From contig CALJJQ010000037.1 in assembly GCA_937973965.1 (NCBI GenBank), positions 1 through 51,634 on the forward strand: a DNA stretch of 51,634 bases, in the 5' to 3' direction. This document shows positions 1-8,638 of this stretch, in pieces. The stretch's first letter is position 1. Every line of letters begins with the position of its first letter. The DNA is from an uncultured Calothrix sp. (GTDB lineage: Bacteria > Cyanobacteriota > Cyanobacteriia > Cyanobacteriales > Nostocaceae). Under the pieces are notes generated by a model. That model was not told where the DNA came from and made no database searches. It saw only the letters and a program-made list of their open reading frames with translations. The position numbers were made by a program, and so were the translations under genes.

Positions 1-588
1 CCAGTTGCGACGGTGAGAAAGGAAGCTGTTACAGCTTTAGGATATCGTCCTGACTTGCGGGATAGTTATCATCTTTGTCAACATCTCCAACCTCTTTTAT
101 TTGACCTCAATTTAGATGTTTGTTGTGCTGCGGCGATCGCTTGCGGAAGAATGGGTTGTGATACTGCTAATCAGTATCTGTACCATGTATTTGCTTCTGA
201 GCATACACCGCAACGACTAAAATTAGAAATAATTCGCGCCCTATCCTGGTCAGGGATCATCAGTGGAGTAGCATACTTGGAAAAAATCCTCCACAACTGT
301 TGGGAAATAATCCTATGTCAAGAAATTATTACCTGTTTAGGACGCATTTCCCACCCTTCCCTACAAATTAAAGCCACAGAAATCCTCCAGGAAATGTTGC
401 AAAAACCACACCCATCCATCCACAATACAGAAATTAGGTGGGCGATCGCTTTTAGTTTAGGACAACTCGCTCAAACCAGCGCCATCGATGCAGTGACAAA
501 GCTTTTAGAAGACAAAGAAGAAGTTGTGCGCATTCATGCGATCGCCGCGTTGAAACGTCTTGCTCCCAAAATCGCATCACAAAATTGA
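1..588 (+). CDS. HEAT-repeat protein, 5'-truncated
   Basis: The reading frame is open to the left edge, so the gene begins outside the window; the GTG at 13 is only the first internal start-like codon. The visible ~195 residues are alpha-helical repeats of the HEAT/PBS-lyase type: 'AVTALGYR', 'CCAAAIACGRMG', 'EIIRALSWSG', 'EIRWAIAFSLGQLAQ' and 'VRIHAIAALKRLA' recur at roughly 30-40 residue spacing. HEAT repeats of this class occur in phycobilin lyases and in many cyanobacterial scaffold proteins. No catalytic motif is visible here, so the specific role cannot be given. A 30-bp perfect palindrome follows the stop directly. Confidence 0.75.
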   Translation, partial: PVATVRKEAVTALGYRPDLRDSYHLCQHLQPLLFDLNLDVCCAAAIACGRMGCDTANQYLYHVFASEHTPQRLKLEIIRALSWSGIISGVAYLEKILHNCWEIILCQEIITCLGRISHPSLQIKATEILQEMLQKPHPSIHNTEIRWAIAFSLGQLAQTSAIDAVTKLLEDKEEVVRIHAIAALKRLAPKIASQN

Positions 589-593
589 TCCTA

Positions 594-623
594 CGTAGAG
601 ACGCGATATATCGCGTCTCTACG
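594..623. repeat. 30-bp perfect palindrome (GACGCGATATATCGCGTC family)
   Basis: The arms read CGTAGAGACGCGATA and its exact reverse complement, with no loop. It lies just after the stop of the HEAT gene. Relatives sit at 27519-27538, 18730-18750 (imperfect) and 34081-34120 (split arms). It is a short dispersed palindrome of the kind common in Nostocales gaps. It could fold in RNA and protect or terminate the upstream transcript, but lacks a T-run. Confidence 0.85.
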
Positions 624-727
624 CAACGTCCTATTTTCAATTCATATTTGGATTCAGCAACGCCTTATTTTTTGTCAATCCATAACCATGCTGTATTGGG
701 AAAAAATTCTCCGGATACAGACATCAA

Positions 728-1543
728 CTACTTTGTATTCGCGAGTTTGACATTTTTAGCCAAACCAATAACCTGAAGTAACTGAATCGTCATCCAAGTC
801 ATATCAAATTCCCACCACTGCAAACCATGACGGGCAGAATACTGATAGGCGTGGTGATTATTGTGCCAACCTTCACCAAAAACTAAAAGAGCCACCCACC
901 AGCAATTTGTGGAATTATCTTGAGATTCATGGGATTGATAACCAAACTTATGGGTAGCACTATTTACCAGCCAAGTGCAGTGCCAGACAAAAACAATCCG
1001 GAAAAAGATACCCCAAACGACAAAAGACCAACCACCCAACCAAAGTAGGAAAAATCCGAGGGCGAATTGTAGGGGAATAAAATATTTTTCCAAAAACTGA
1101 TAAACTGGGTCGTCAGCGATATCTTTGGTGAAACGTGGTAGGTCAGCTTGATCATCCCGAAAGAAAAATAACCAACCCATGTGACTCCACCAAAAACCCT
1201 TATTGGAATCGTGGGGGTCATCGGCTTTATCGGAATGGAGATGGTGAATCCGATGTGTTCCCACCCATTCAATGGGTCCTCCTTGGACTGCTAAGGTACC
1301 ACAAAAAGCCAGAAAGTATTCTAGCCATTTCGGGGTTTGGAAACTGCGATGGGTAATTAGGCGATGGAAACCGAGGGTAATTCCCAGTCCACCGGTAAAC
1401 CAGTAAAGGAAAACAGCGACTCCAACTGCTTTCCAACTAAAGAAGGCGGGAACGAGCGCTAGTAAGGCTCCTAAATGTACCGCAGCGAAGAAGAGGGTAT
1501 TAACCCAGTTAATTTGGCGTTTGGTTGATGTAGCAATTGTCAT
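728..1543 (-). CDS. desC: Acyl-lipid Delta9-type fatty acid desaturase
   Basis: A 271-residue membrane di-iron desaturase. The three histidine boxes are present: HRLITH at residues 60-65, HRIHH at 97-101 and HNNHH at 227-231. Hydrophobic segments near residues 15-50, 72-88 and 155-192 fit the usual fold with the boxes facing the cytoplasm. Length and boxes match cyanobacterial DesC, which puts the first double bond into stearoyl groups of membrane lipids using ferredoxin. The start ATG at 1543 gives the usual short N-terminus. The gene converges on the HEAT gene and diverges from the PLP enzyme at 1631. DesC1 versus DesC2 (sn-1 or sn-2 specificity) cannot be decided by eye. Confidence 0.93.
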   Translation of the reverse strand: MTIATSTKRQINWVNTLFFAAVHLGALLALVPAFFSWKAVGVAVFLYWFTGGLGITLGFHRLITHRSFQTPKWLEYFLAFCGTLAVQGGPIEWVGTHRIHHLHSDKADDPHDSNKGFWWSHMGWLFFFRDDQADLPRFTKDIADDPVYQFLEKYFIPLQFALGFFLLWLGGWSFVVWGIFFRIVFVWHCTWLVNSATHKFGYQSHESQDNSTNCWWVALLVFGEGWHNNHHAYQYSARHGLQWWEFDMTWMTIQLLQVIGLAKNVKLANTK

Positions 1544-1630
1544 GCAAAAACCTGAATGTGATTAGGGAATTCGCCTTCTGCGCAATCTCTAAAATCCGCA
1601 AAATTACGTTTTTTTATTAAGAGGGACTAA

Positions 1631-2866
1631 ATGAACAGCTTGGAACAGCTGCGGCAAGCAGAACAGGCACTGTTACCGATTTTTTCTGGTATTGACGCAC
1701 AGGTCAAGCAAAATTTGCAAAGAGTTTTGCGAGCCTTCCAAAATCATCGTGTGGGGGCACATCATTTTGCTAGTGTTAGCGGATATGGCCATGATGATTT
1801 AGGACGGGAAACCCTTGATCGAGTTTTTGCTTCTGTTATGGGGTCAGAAGCCGCAATTGTCCGTGTTCAGTTTGTTTCCGGAACCCACGCGATCGCATGT
1901 GCCTTGTATGGGGTTCTACGACCTGGCGATGAAATGCTCGCGGTGGTTGGCGCACCCTACGACACCCTGGAGGAGGTAATCGGCACACGGGGTAGTGGGC
2001 AAGGTTCCCTTATTGAGTTTGGCATAAGTTACCGCCAATTGGACTTGACCCCATCGGGAAATGTGGACTGGGATACTTTAGAATCAGCGATTAAACCCGA
2101 AACTCGATTGGTGCTAATTCAGCGTTCCTGCGGTTATGCATGGCGTTCCAGCCTATCCATAGCGGAAATTGAAAAAATTATTAAAATTGTTAAACGCCAA
2201 AATCCAGACACGGTTTGTTTTGTAGATAACTGTTACGGGGAATTTATTGAGACCCAGGAACCAACCCATGTAGGTGCGGATTTAATGGCGGGTTCCCTGA
2301 TTAAAAATCCTGGGGGTACAATTGTGACGGCGGGGGGATACATCGCTGGTAGAGCGGATTTAGTTGAACAAGCAGCCTGTCGCTTAACAGCACCCGGAAT
2401 TGGTAGCTATGGAGGAGCCACCTTTGACCAACATCGTTTACTCTATCAAGGATTATTTTTAGCACCACAAATGGTGGGTGAGGCAATGAAGGGAACCCAT
2501 TTAACAGGATATGTATTCGATAGGTTAGGATATCCAGTTAACCCCCCACCCTTAGCACCACGACGGGATGTCATTCAAGCAATTAAACTGGGTTCCCCCG
2601 AAAAATTAATAGCCTTCTGTAAAGCCATCCAACAGAACTCTCCCATTGGTTCCTACCTCGACCCCATCCCCGATGAAATGCCGGGGTACGAGAGCCTTGT
2701 AGTCATGGCTGGTGGCACATTCATCGAAGGGAGTACCCTAGAGTTTTCCGCCGATGGTCCATTACGGGAACCCTACATAGTTTACTGTCAAGGGGGAACC
2801 CACTGGACCCATATTGCGATCGCTCTGGAATCGGCGATTGAGGCTATACTCAAAATTAATTCGTAA
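1631..2866 (+). CDS. PLP enzyme, methionine gamma-lyase / aluminium-resistance family
   Basis: A 411-residue fold-type I PLP enzyme. The likely PLP lysine is K225 in GSLIKNPGG; the sheet-capping aspartate is in CFVDNCYGEF (residues 196-205), and FVSGTHAIA (81-89) fits the cofactor phosphate loop. The family (COG4100, YnbB-like) is annotated as methionine gamma-lyase or aluminium resistance protein and is close to Cys/Met metabolism enzymes; true substrates are poorly known. The start is supported by GAGG six bases before the ATG. It is transcribed divergently from the desaturase. Family assignment is firm, reaction uncertain. Confidence 0.88.
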   Translation: MNSLEQLRQAEQALLPIFSGIDAQVKQNLQRVLRAFQNHRVGAHHFASVSGYGHDDLGRETLDRVFASVMGSEAAIVRVQFVSGTHAIACALYGVLRPGDEMLAVVGAPYDTLEEVIGTRGSGQGSLIEFGISYRQLDLTPSGNVDWDTLESAIKPETRLVLIQRSCGYAWRSSLSIAEIEKIIKIVKRQNPDTVCFVDNCYGEFIETQEPTHVGADLMAGSLIKNPGGTIVTAGGYIAGRADLVEQAACRLTAPGIGSYGGATFDQHRLLYQGLFLAPQMVGEAMKGTHLTGYVFDRLGYPVNPPPLAPRRDVIQAIKLGSPEKLIAFCKAIQQNSPIGSYLDPIPDEMPGYESLVVMAGGTFIEGSTLEFSADGPLREPYIVYCQGGTHWTHIAIALESAIEAILKINS

Positions 2867-3042
2867 TTCGTAATAGCCTACGGGAAGGCTTTGTTTACGT
2901 AATTAATTGGGAATTAGGTACTATCTGTTTCCCAATCTCTGATAACGCCTAACGGAGAAGGTTGTGCCTACGTAGAATAATCCAAAATCCGTCTTGGAAA
3001 GTTTGGTGGAAGAATAAATCTCCCACCAACTTTCCGCAAAAT

Positions 3043-3714
3043 CTAAAATCTCAAATCTGAATAAGAACGGAAAATCGACCAATGACGGTCAGAACTTCGA
3101 TCAATTTTTACTCCTGTTAACCCTACAGATTCAATAATTTCTCTAACTTCATTCAAGGTTAAAGCTGCATGTAGGGAATCGCGGAATAATTTTGCCTGAT
3201 GGGGGTCGTATTCCTGACCAATACTATTCACAAGTTGATTAACGGTTTCCCTGTCCCCAGGTCGAAATAAATCCCGTATCAAAAGTCCTCCATTTGGCTT
3301 AACTACACGTTTAACCTGCTCAAAAAATAATTTTGGTTCTGGTAAATGATGCACCAAGCTGTTAGATATAACTAAATCAAAATAACCATCTGGGTAGGGT
3401 AAATTTTTGGCATCGGCCAATTCTAAGCTAATTTGGGCTGTTAAACCCTCTTTGAACACGTGTTGTCTTGCGATCGCTAACATTGTTTCCGCCATATCAA
3501 TGGCAATTATTCGCCATTGAGGACGACTTTGTGCCATCATCACCGGAATTCGACCTGGACCCGTACCAATATCTAATACTAAAGCCACATCTAGATCACA
3601 TTGCGCGATCGCCTCATCCACAAAAGCCTGATTTACCTTCGTAAAATCCATCTTGTCATAAGCTAGCGATTCTTCCAGGCTATCCATCACTTCCGGCTCT
3701 AAAATACGCTCCAT
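3043..3714 (-). CDS. Class I SAM-dependent methyltransferase
   Basis: A protein of about 223 residues with a Rossmann methyltransferase core. Motif I is VLDIGTGPGRIPVMMA (about residues 47-62); an acidic ribose-binding position follows in IIAIDMAETML, then 'ELADAKNLPYPDGYFDLVIS' (motifs II-III) and 'VKPNGGLLIRDLF' (post-III). This is the Methyltransf_11/25 type, acting on small molecules. The substrate cannot be deduced. A GTG at 3720 is in frame two codons upstream; I prefer the ATG at 3714 because GGGAAG lies just before it. No co-directional neighbour suggests a pathway. Confidence 0.85.
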   Translation of the reverse strand: MERILEPEVMDSLEESLAYDKMDFTKVNQAFVDEAIAQCDLDVALVLDIGTGPGRIPVMMAQSRPQWRIIAIDMAETMLAIARQHVFKEGLTAQISLELADAKNLPYPDGYFDLVISNSLVHHLPEPKLFFEQVKRVVKPNGGLLIRDLFRPGDRETVNQLVNSIGQEYDPHQAKLFRDSLHAALTLNEVREIIESVGLTGVKIDRSSDRHWSIFRSYSDLRF

Positions 3715-3720
3715 TTCCAC

Positions 3721-4227
3721 TTCCCAAGCATTTTAATTATGAATACAGGATACAACTGGAAAAGCGATTTTGAATCAGTCCTGAAAACTATAATCACACA
3801 CCTAATTCACCTGAAATCCTCTGTAAGTGATTAGTACTTGACCACACTAATTTTCATAGTTGAGGAAAGGCTAGTAGTAGCGCTTTGCCTTTATATCAAA
3901 GCTTTTTCGGAGCTAGAAACTAAGAACCCCTCATAACCTGTGTGGTAGATATTTACACTTACACCTATTGAAAAATCTCATAATTACTACGTAAGTAATC
4001 CTGTCTCGCAAAATAAAAAAAATCAATAAAGCATCAGTAATTATAGCTAATTTGTTGATCTGGAAAAAATATTTCTCACCATCAATGATTCTCAAATAAC
4101 TTGGTTTTTGTATAGCAGACTCAACAGTATTTAAAATTTGAGTATAATTTTATTCCATCTCTAGGAAAATCAGATATCCTATGGCAATAATAGAAATAAT
4201 TCAGATGAGTGTCAGGGAGAAGTAAAT
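3721..4227. other. Gene-free divergent promoter region
   Basis: About 500 bases, AT-rich, between the methyltransferase and the TPR gene, which are transcribed away from each other. I see no open frame with coding character and no strong hairpin. It presumably holds both promoters. A purine-rich stretch AGGGAGAA just before 4228 acts as ribosome binding site for the TPR gene. Confidence 0.5.
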
Positions 4228-5322
4228 GTGGATAGGCAGGGTCGTTATAACTCAAAGAATACTGTTCCCTTGCAAATGCCGACAACCTATATCAAAGCGA
4301 GGAAACACGGCACAATCGAAAGTGATTTAGAAAACGGTACAACACCAGAAATGATGATTCCGCCAGAAGAAGACCAAGGTTCTGATGCCACCCAACTCCT
4401 ACGTCAAGGCATAGAATATCAACAGTCTGGAGATTTTGTCGCCGCACTGCAATCATTACAGCAATCCTTAGCTCTATTCCAAGCATTTGGTAATACCCAA
4501 AGACAGGCACAAACCCTATCTTGTTTGGCTTTAGTGGCCTATAACTCCGGTGATTACAAAAGCGCTATTTCCTATTCACAGCAATGTTTAACAATTAGCA
4601 ACCAGTCAACGGATTTACGTTTACAGTTACAAGCCCTTTCCCATATTGGCAATTCCTATCGGCATTTAGGAGAACACGAAAAGGGAATAGAATTTTTAAA
4701 AAAATGTCTAGAAATCGCTCAACAACACCAGGATATCCGTTCTCAAGTCGCGGCACTAAATAATTTAGGACTTGTTTATAAATCGTTGGGTGATTTAGCA
4801 ACAGGAATCAAATATCAAGAACAAAGTCTAGAATTAGTACGCCAACTACAAGACCATTGGGGAGAAGAACAAGTACTGAAAAACCTTGGCAATGCCTGGT
4901 ACACCCTAGGTAATTATCCCCAGGCGATTTCATATTACGATGAATGTATCAAAATATCCTATCAATTAAAAAATTACCGTGGTGTAATTCAAGTATTAAA
5001 AAATTTAGGTAATGCTTCCTACGCTATAGGGGATTATCCACAGGCAATCAAGTACTATTCTGAAAGACTAGAAGTCGGTCAAAAAATCCATGATAAGCGC
5101 TGTCAAGAGCAGTCCCTAGGTAGTCTAGGAGTCACTTGCGAAGCACTTGGAGACCATGCTCAAGCGATTCAATATTATGAACAGCGTCTAGAGATTCTCA
5201 ATCAACTCAATGACCGTCGTAGTCGAGAACAAGTAATCATTAGCCTGAAAAATGCCTGTTATACCCTAGGTGATTATAAAAAAGCGATGTATTACGAAGA
5301 AATGGCCGCCTCTGCTAGTTAA
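4228..5322 (+). CDS. Tetratricopeptide repeat protein (LGN/GPSM-like TPRs)
   Basis: A 364-residue soluble protein. After a ~50-residue acidic N-terminus, at least seven TPR units run to the C-terminus with ~40-residue periodicity, e.g. 'LSCLALVAYNSGDYKSAISY', 'LNNLGLVYKSLGDLATGIKY' and 'LKNLGNAWYTLGNYPQAISY'. The 40-residue period is typical of LGN/kinesin-light-chain type repeats that bind peptides or build signalling scaffolds. No enzymatic domain is seen. The GTG start is favoured by GGAG eight bases upstream; an in-frame ATG at 4276 is an alternative. The partner is unknown. Confidence 0.85.
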   Translation: MDRQGRYNSKNTVPLQMPTTYIKARKHGTIESDLENGTTPEMMIPPEEDQGSDATQLLRQGIEYQQSGDFVAALQSLQQSLALFQAFGNTQRQAQTLSCLALVAYNSGDYKSAISYSQQCLTISNQSTDLRLQLQALSHIGNSYRHLGEHEKGIEFLKKCLEIAQQHQDIRSQVAALNNLGLVYKSLGDLATGIKYQEQSLELVRQLQDHWGEEQVLKNLGNAWYTLGNYPQAISYYDECIKISYQLKNYRGVIQVLKNLGNASYAIGDYPQAIKYYSERLEVGQKIHDKRCQEQSLGSLGVTCEALGDHAQAIQYYEQRLEILNQLNDRRSREQVIISLKNACYTLGDYKKAMYYEEMAASAS

Positions 5323-5357
5323 ATGATAAATGGGATTACCCTGCAGATACACGCAGC

Positions 5358-5372
5358 GTTGTCTTAGACAAC
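5358..5372. repeat. Small hairpin downstream of the TPR gene
   Basis: GTTGTCT and AGACAAC flank a single base, giving a 7-bp inverted repeat 36 bases after the TPR stop. No T-run follows, so it is only a possible terminator or part of a dispersed repeat; the adjacent 'GTCTATGGATT' wording recurs near 21853. Confidence 0.4.
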
Positions 5373-5413
5373 CCGCTATGGGTCTATGGATTGGAGATTT
5401 TGGATTGTCAATT

Positions 5414-5932
5414 TCAACTTGATATCCTAGGTTCGCTGAGTTGATTAATTATTTCTTGGATTTGAACTTGCTGTTGAGAATTACTCACTAATATTTCCAG
5501 AGATACCTGAACATATTCATTGTCGATTTGGGTAGCTATTTGCTGCAAAATTTCTGCGGCAATTTTGACAGGAAAAAATTTACATTCGACCACGTATTCT
5601 GGTATGTTATAATTATCTGAATGAGTTTTTAGAATACAATTATCCCTATTATCTGGATTATATTCAGGATTATATTCAGGATTTTGATAATCCGTTAAAT
5701 CAATTGCAGCTAACTGAATCGGGGGAGAAGCAACTTGTTCGACAACAATTACCTCTTGACGAATGGGAACTTCGACAATTCGAGTGCGGATTTCCTTTTT
5801 AATTAAAACCGTACCAACTTTTTTCTTTTCACGTTTTACCAACAGTCCTTCTGCTAATAATGGTATCGTAATTGTATCTGGTACACTAGCTGAAAATAAA
5901 TCAGAAGCTTGGGAATCAGAAAAATTATTCAT
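5414..5932 (-). CDS. DUF2382 (YsnF/AvaK-like) domain protein
   Basis: A 172-residue protein starting at MNNFSD. Residues ~20-65 carry the DUF2382 pattern of alternating basic and hydrophobic strands ('IPLLAEGLLVKREKKKVGTV', 'RTRIVEVPIRQEVIVVEQV'). The C-terminal half (~105-170) is a different alpha/beta stretch I do not recognise. The frame extends 12 codons further to 5968, but that extension is encoded by a dispersed repeat (5955-6007); AAGG lies nine bases before the ATG at 5932, so I chose that start. DUF2382 proteins are linked to stress responses in Bacillus and cyanobacteria, without known biochemistry. The next gene upstream also has DUF2382. Confidence 0.72.
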   Translation of the reverse strand: MNNFSDSQASDLFSASVPDTITIPLLAEGLLVKREKKKVGTVLIKKEIRTRIVEVPIRQEVIVVEQVASPPIQLAAIDLTDYQNPEYNPEYNPDNRDNCILKTHSDNYNIPEYVVECKFFPVKIAAEILQQIATQIDNEYVQVSLEILVSNSQQQVQIQEIINQLSEPRISS

Positions 5933-5954
5933 TGCCGAATACCTTTTAAATTGA

Positions 5955-6007
5955 TAGGACTTACGCATTAGTTACGAGAAATTACGTTGTCCTTATGTAA
6001 GTCCTGG
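5955..6007. mobile_element. Short MITE-like element with AGGACTTACG ends
   Basis: A 53-bp unit running from TAGGACTTACGCA to TATGTAAGTCCTGG. Its ends are inverted copies of AGGACTTA(C/T). TTGA flanks it on both sides (5951-5954 and 6008-6011), which looks like a 4-bp target duplication. A longer relative with the same ends sits at 26103-26197. It is too short to encode a transposase, so it would move only in trans. Confidence 0.7.
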
Positions 6008-6301
6008 TTGAAACAAGAGTAGGGGAATTTATTGACAGCAGAATTCAGGAATACAGAATACAGTAGGGAAAACATTTTCTCACCAGCCTTTAAAATTTAA
6101 ATGATGTACCACATTTCCTGTATTCCTCACAAATTCCTCAAACCTACAGGGATAGTCCGTACAGACGACCCGTTGGGTCATCTGTACAGGGAATAGAAAG
6201 AACATTCATCCGTCACTCAAGACTTAATAAGTTAATTGTGAGAAATTCGGGATTTACCTGTAATTTGCTGTAAATCCCATCTCCTCATTCATTCCTAATT
6301 T
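6008..6301. other. Intergenic region with a palindromic repeat
   Basis: No gene is seen. At 6159-6187 the arms GTACAGA and TCTGTAC enclose GACCC/GGGTC, a nearly perfect 29-bp hairpin of a family also found at 22739-22759 and 27484-27512. The rest is AT-rich and would hold the promoter of the 5932 gene. Confidence 0.6.
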
Positions 6302-7123
6302 CTATCGATTATGATCAACCAGTCCTGGATTACCTTCGACATCCACATCTAATCTTTCACGACGTACAGTTTCTTGTGCTTCTACAGAATCAGTTTTCAC
6401 TTCTTTTCTTACAGCTACTTCTTCCGCAACAAAAGCTTGCTTACGGATATCTGCAGTTTCCTCATAAACATCAATTTGTGCGACTTCACCACTTCCAAAA
6501 CTGACATTTTCCGGATTCACAAACTCTGTATTTTTGGGGACAGTGCGTTCAATAACAACCCGCTCCTTCTCAACGGGAACAGAAGCTTTAGCAGTTTCCG
6601 TTTCCACATGTTTACCGATTGTGACTCCCCCTGTCCGGAAACGGTCTTTATCAACCACTAATCTCTCCTCATAGAGTTTGAGATTCTGAGGGTTATTTTC
6701 ATGGATTGCATATAGTTCCGGTTCAGAGTCGTAGTTATATGTATCGCGATTATAGTTAGCGGTTTGACCTCTGTAACCAGTTCTCACTTTTTCTTCGTAG
6801 TCATAATCGATGACAATATTATCTTTGTACTCAGGTAAGTTTTCTACCTGTTCTCTGGTTAAACCTAAAGCGTATACACGATTGAGGTTATAATCAATGC
6901 TAACCTTACCAACGGGAAGTAAAACTTTTTTACCAAAAATCCACAAACCAGTATCAATGACAAAGTAACGGAAACGTCCACTTTCATCCACAATTAAATC
7001 GTGAACTGAACCAACTTTATGATTATCTCTGTCACTAAAAACTTCTAAATCTTGAATTCTATATCCGGCAAATACACTTTCTTGGTAGTTAGGATAAAGG
7101 TCAGCAATTTTATATAAAGCCAT
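6302..7123 (-). CDS. PRC-barrel and DUF2382 (YsnF/AvaK) stress protein
   Basis: A 273-residue protein. The N-terminal ~100 residues are a PRC barrel ('VFSDRDNHKVGSVHDLIVDE', 'RYFVIDTGLWIFGKKVLLPV'); residues ~145-262 are a full DUF2382 with repeated basic strands ('LYEERLVVDKDR', 'VPVEKERVVIERTVP', 'EVAVRKEVKT', 'VRRERLDVDVEG'). This architecture is common in cyanobacteria and is reported as stress-induced; the PRC barrel usually binds protein or RNA partners. Akinete-marker AvaK belongs to this type, but I cannot claim orthology. It is co-directional with the DUF2382 gene downstream and the tandem-repeat protein upstream. Confidence 0.9.
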   Translation of the reverse strand: MALYKIADLYPNYQESVFAGYRIQDLEVFSDRDNHKVGSVHDLIVDESGRFRYFVIDTGLWIFGKKVLLPVGKVSIDYNLNRVYALGLTREQVENLPEYKDNIVIDYDYEEKVRTGYRGQTANYNRDTYNYDSEPELYAIHENNPQNLKLYEERLVVDKDRFRTGGVTIGKHVETETAKASVPVEKERVVIERTVPKNTEFVNPENVSFGSGEVAQIDVYEETADIRKQAFVAEEVAVRKEVKTDSVEAQETVRRERLDVDVEGNPGLVDHNR

Positions 7124-7372
7124 TGATTTTTCTCCGATGTAGAATTGAAATTTAATTGATTGGACTAGTTGTATGCAACTAAATCAAATCAATTTAGTCC
7201 AAGGGTAATTCCTGGACTAATTAGCATCAACAATTACTACTCTAAAAGATTTATCGGAGAAGTTGTTCTAACCGATGAAGTATATAATTTATATTTTTTT
7301 TGCTCTGATATATCATTAGTTGTATGCAATTTGATAAGGGAATACCACAAAATATATTACCCAATAAATAAT

Positions 7373-7399
7373 GGTGGGTTACGGACTTCGTAACCCACC
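7373..7399 (-). terminator. Hairpin after the tandem-repeat gene, possible terminator
   Basis: GGTGGGTTACG at 7373-7383 pairs perfectly with CGTAACCCACC at 7389-7399 around a 5-base loop, 33 bases beyond the stop of the gene ending at 7432. On the minus strand ATTATTTATT follows, a weak U-rich tail. The motif also belongs to a palindromic repeat type widespread in Nostocales. Confidence 0.55.
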
Positions 7400-7431
7400 C
7401 GATAGATGGAGGAATTTTTTGGCTATTGAAG

Positions 7432-8364
7432 CTATCGAATCCGATAAACACGTACAGCATTAGACCATAATGTATCTTCCTGATCAGCAATTGGGGAATA
7501 GGGGTGACGTGACACCATTGTCAATATATTCAAGAAAGTAGATTTAATCACATCAATATTATTATCTTCTGACTCCGATGATAAATCCATCTTCAAACTG
7601 CGGGTGCTTCTCATACGAGTTGCACCGGATTCCGATGTTTTCGGACTAGTCCGTACGGGTGGAACCGGACGACGGGACATTAGGGTTAAAATATTCGCAA
7701 ATGTCGATGTTAAGAGTTGAAAATCTTCATCTTCTGTAACTAAATCATCCCCCTGTTGCTCAATTGACGACGTTGTAACTACCATTTTCTGACTTTTACC
7801 TGACCGAGTTGCACCGGGTTCCGATGTTTTCGGACTAGTTCGTACAGGTGGAGATGGACGACGGGACATTAGGGTTAAAATATTTGCAAATGTCGATGTT
7901 AAAAGTTGAAAATCTTCGTCTGCTTCAGAATCAATAATTTGATTGATTTGATTTACAGGATTTAAATTATGACTTTTGGTTGTGCGAGTTGCACCAGATT
8001 CGGAAGATTTGGGTTGATTTTTGACTGGAGGTGCAGGACGACGGGATAATAAGCTAATTGCATGACGAATTTCTTGAAATATCTGTTCTTGTTCGTCTAT
8101 TGTGAAATCATTATCTCGGCTTTGAGTAAAACTTTCTTTCTCAACAGTTTCTTCTGTGTTTGCAGATGTTTGATGATTGTCACTAGTAGAACGATGGGAC
8201 AACAGAATTAATACATCACTGACATTAACTCGATTTGAATCTTCCGTATCCACTAAATCACTATTATCTTCCATAACAATAATGTTACGGATATTTGGTA
8301 AAAGGTTCTGTTCGTTATTTTCTATCCCTGAAATATCGCCTGAAGATTTAGCTAGACGTGTCAT
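7432..8364 (-). CDS. Unrecognised tandem-repeat protein (SRRPxPPV repeats)
   Basis: I do not recognise this 310-residue protein. It contains repeats of about 51-63 residues. Each unit has an acidic stretch, an amphipathic segment (FQLLTSTFANILTLM), then SRRPxPPVxxxPKxSExGATR and a basic tail. SRRP falls at residues 107, 167 and 230; degenerate units end in SHRS at 56-59 and SRHP at 285-288. Units 3 and 4 (about 151-187 and 214-250) are nearly identical in protein and DNA, with a 189-bp period, so their duplication is recent. There is no signal peptide, membrane segment or cysteine. It lies upstream of and co-directional with DUF2382 genes. Scaffold, disordered adaptor or multi-core precursor are all open. 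Confidence 0.7.
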   Translation of the reverse strand: MTRLAKSSGDISGIENNEQNLLPNIRNIIVMEDNSDLVDTEDSNRVNVSDVLILLSHRSTSDNHQTSANTEETVEKESFTQSRDNDFTIDEQEQIFQEIRHAISLLSRRPAPPVKNQPKSSESGATRTTKSHNLNPVNQINQIIDSEADEDFQLLTSTFANILTLMSRRPSPPVRTSPKTSEPGATRSGKSQKMVVTTSSIEQQGDDLVTEDEDFQLLTSTFANILTLMSRRPVPPVRTSPKTSESGATRMRSTRSLKMDLSSESEDNNIDVIKSTFLNILTMVSRHPYSPIADQEDTLWSNAVRVYRIR

Positions 8365-8638
8365 AATAGGGGCATCTCCTTGTATATCGCATTCTCTTAG
8401 CTGGTATGTTTACTTCTTTGGTTTGCTAGAAAAAACTAGCTAGTAACCACTTTGTTGCTGTGTGAATGCATCCTCTTGTTTCTACAAGGTTGTTGAATCT
8501 AACTCCGGAAATGTTGCCGAGAAAACACCTATAGCCATCGGTTGAGGGTTTGTCAAATCTTACGCGTAGAGTTGTTGACTGTTAAGGGTTGACAGTTTGT
8601 AGGCTGGTATTTGCACATTGGGGGTATCAAAGTAAATT
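8365..8638. other. Intergenic region with a degenerate repeat copy
   Basis: No gene. Around 8545-8600 it holds a partial copy of the MITE-like family (AAATCTTACGCGTAGAGTTG followed by GTTGACTGTTAAGGG-type units), directly before the complete copy at 8639-8768. Confidence 0.5.
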
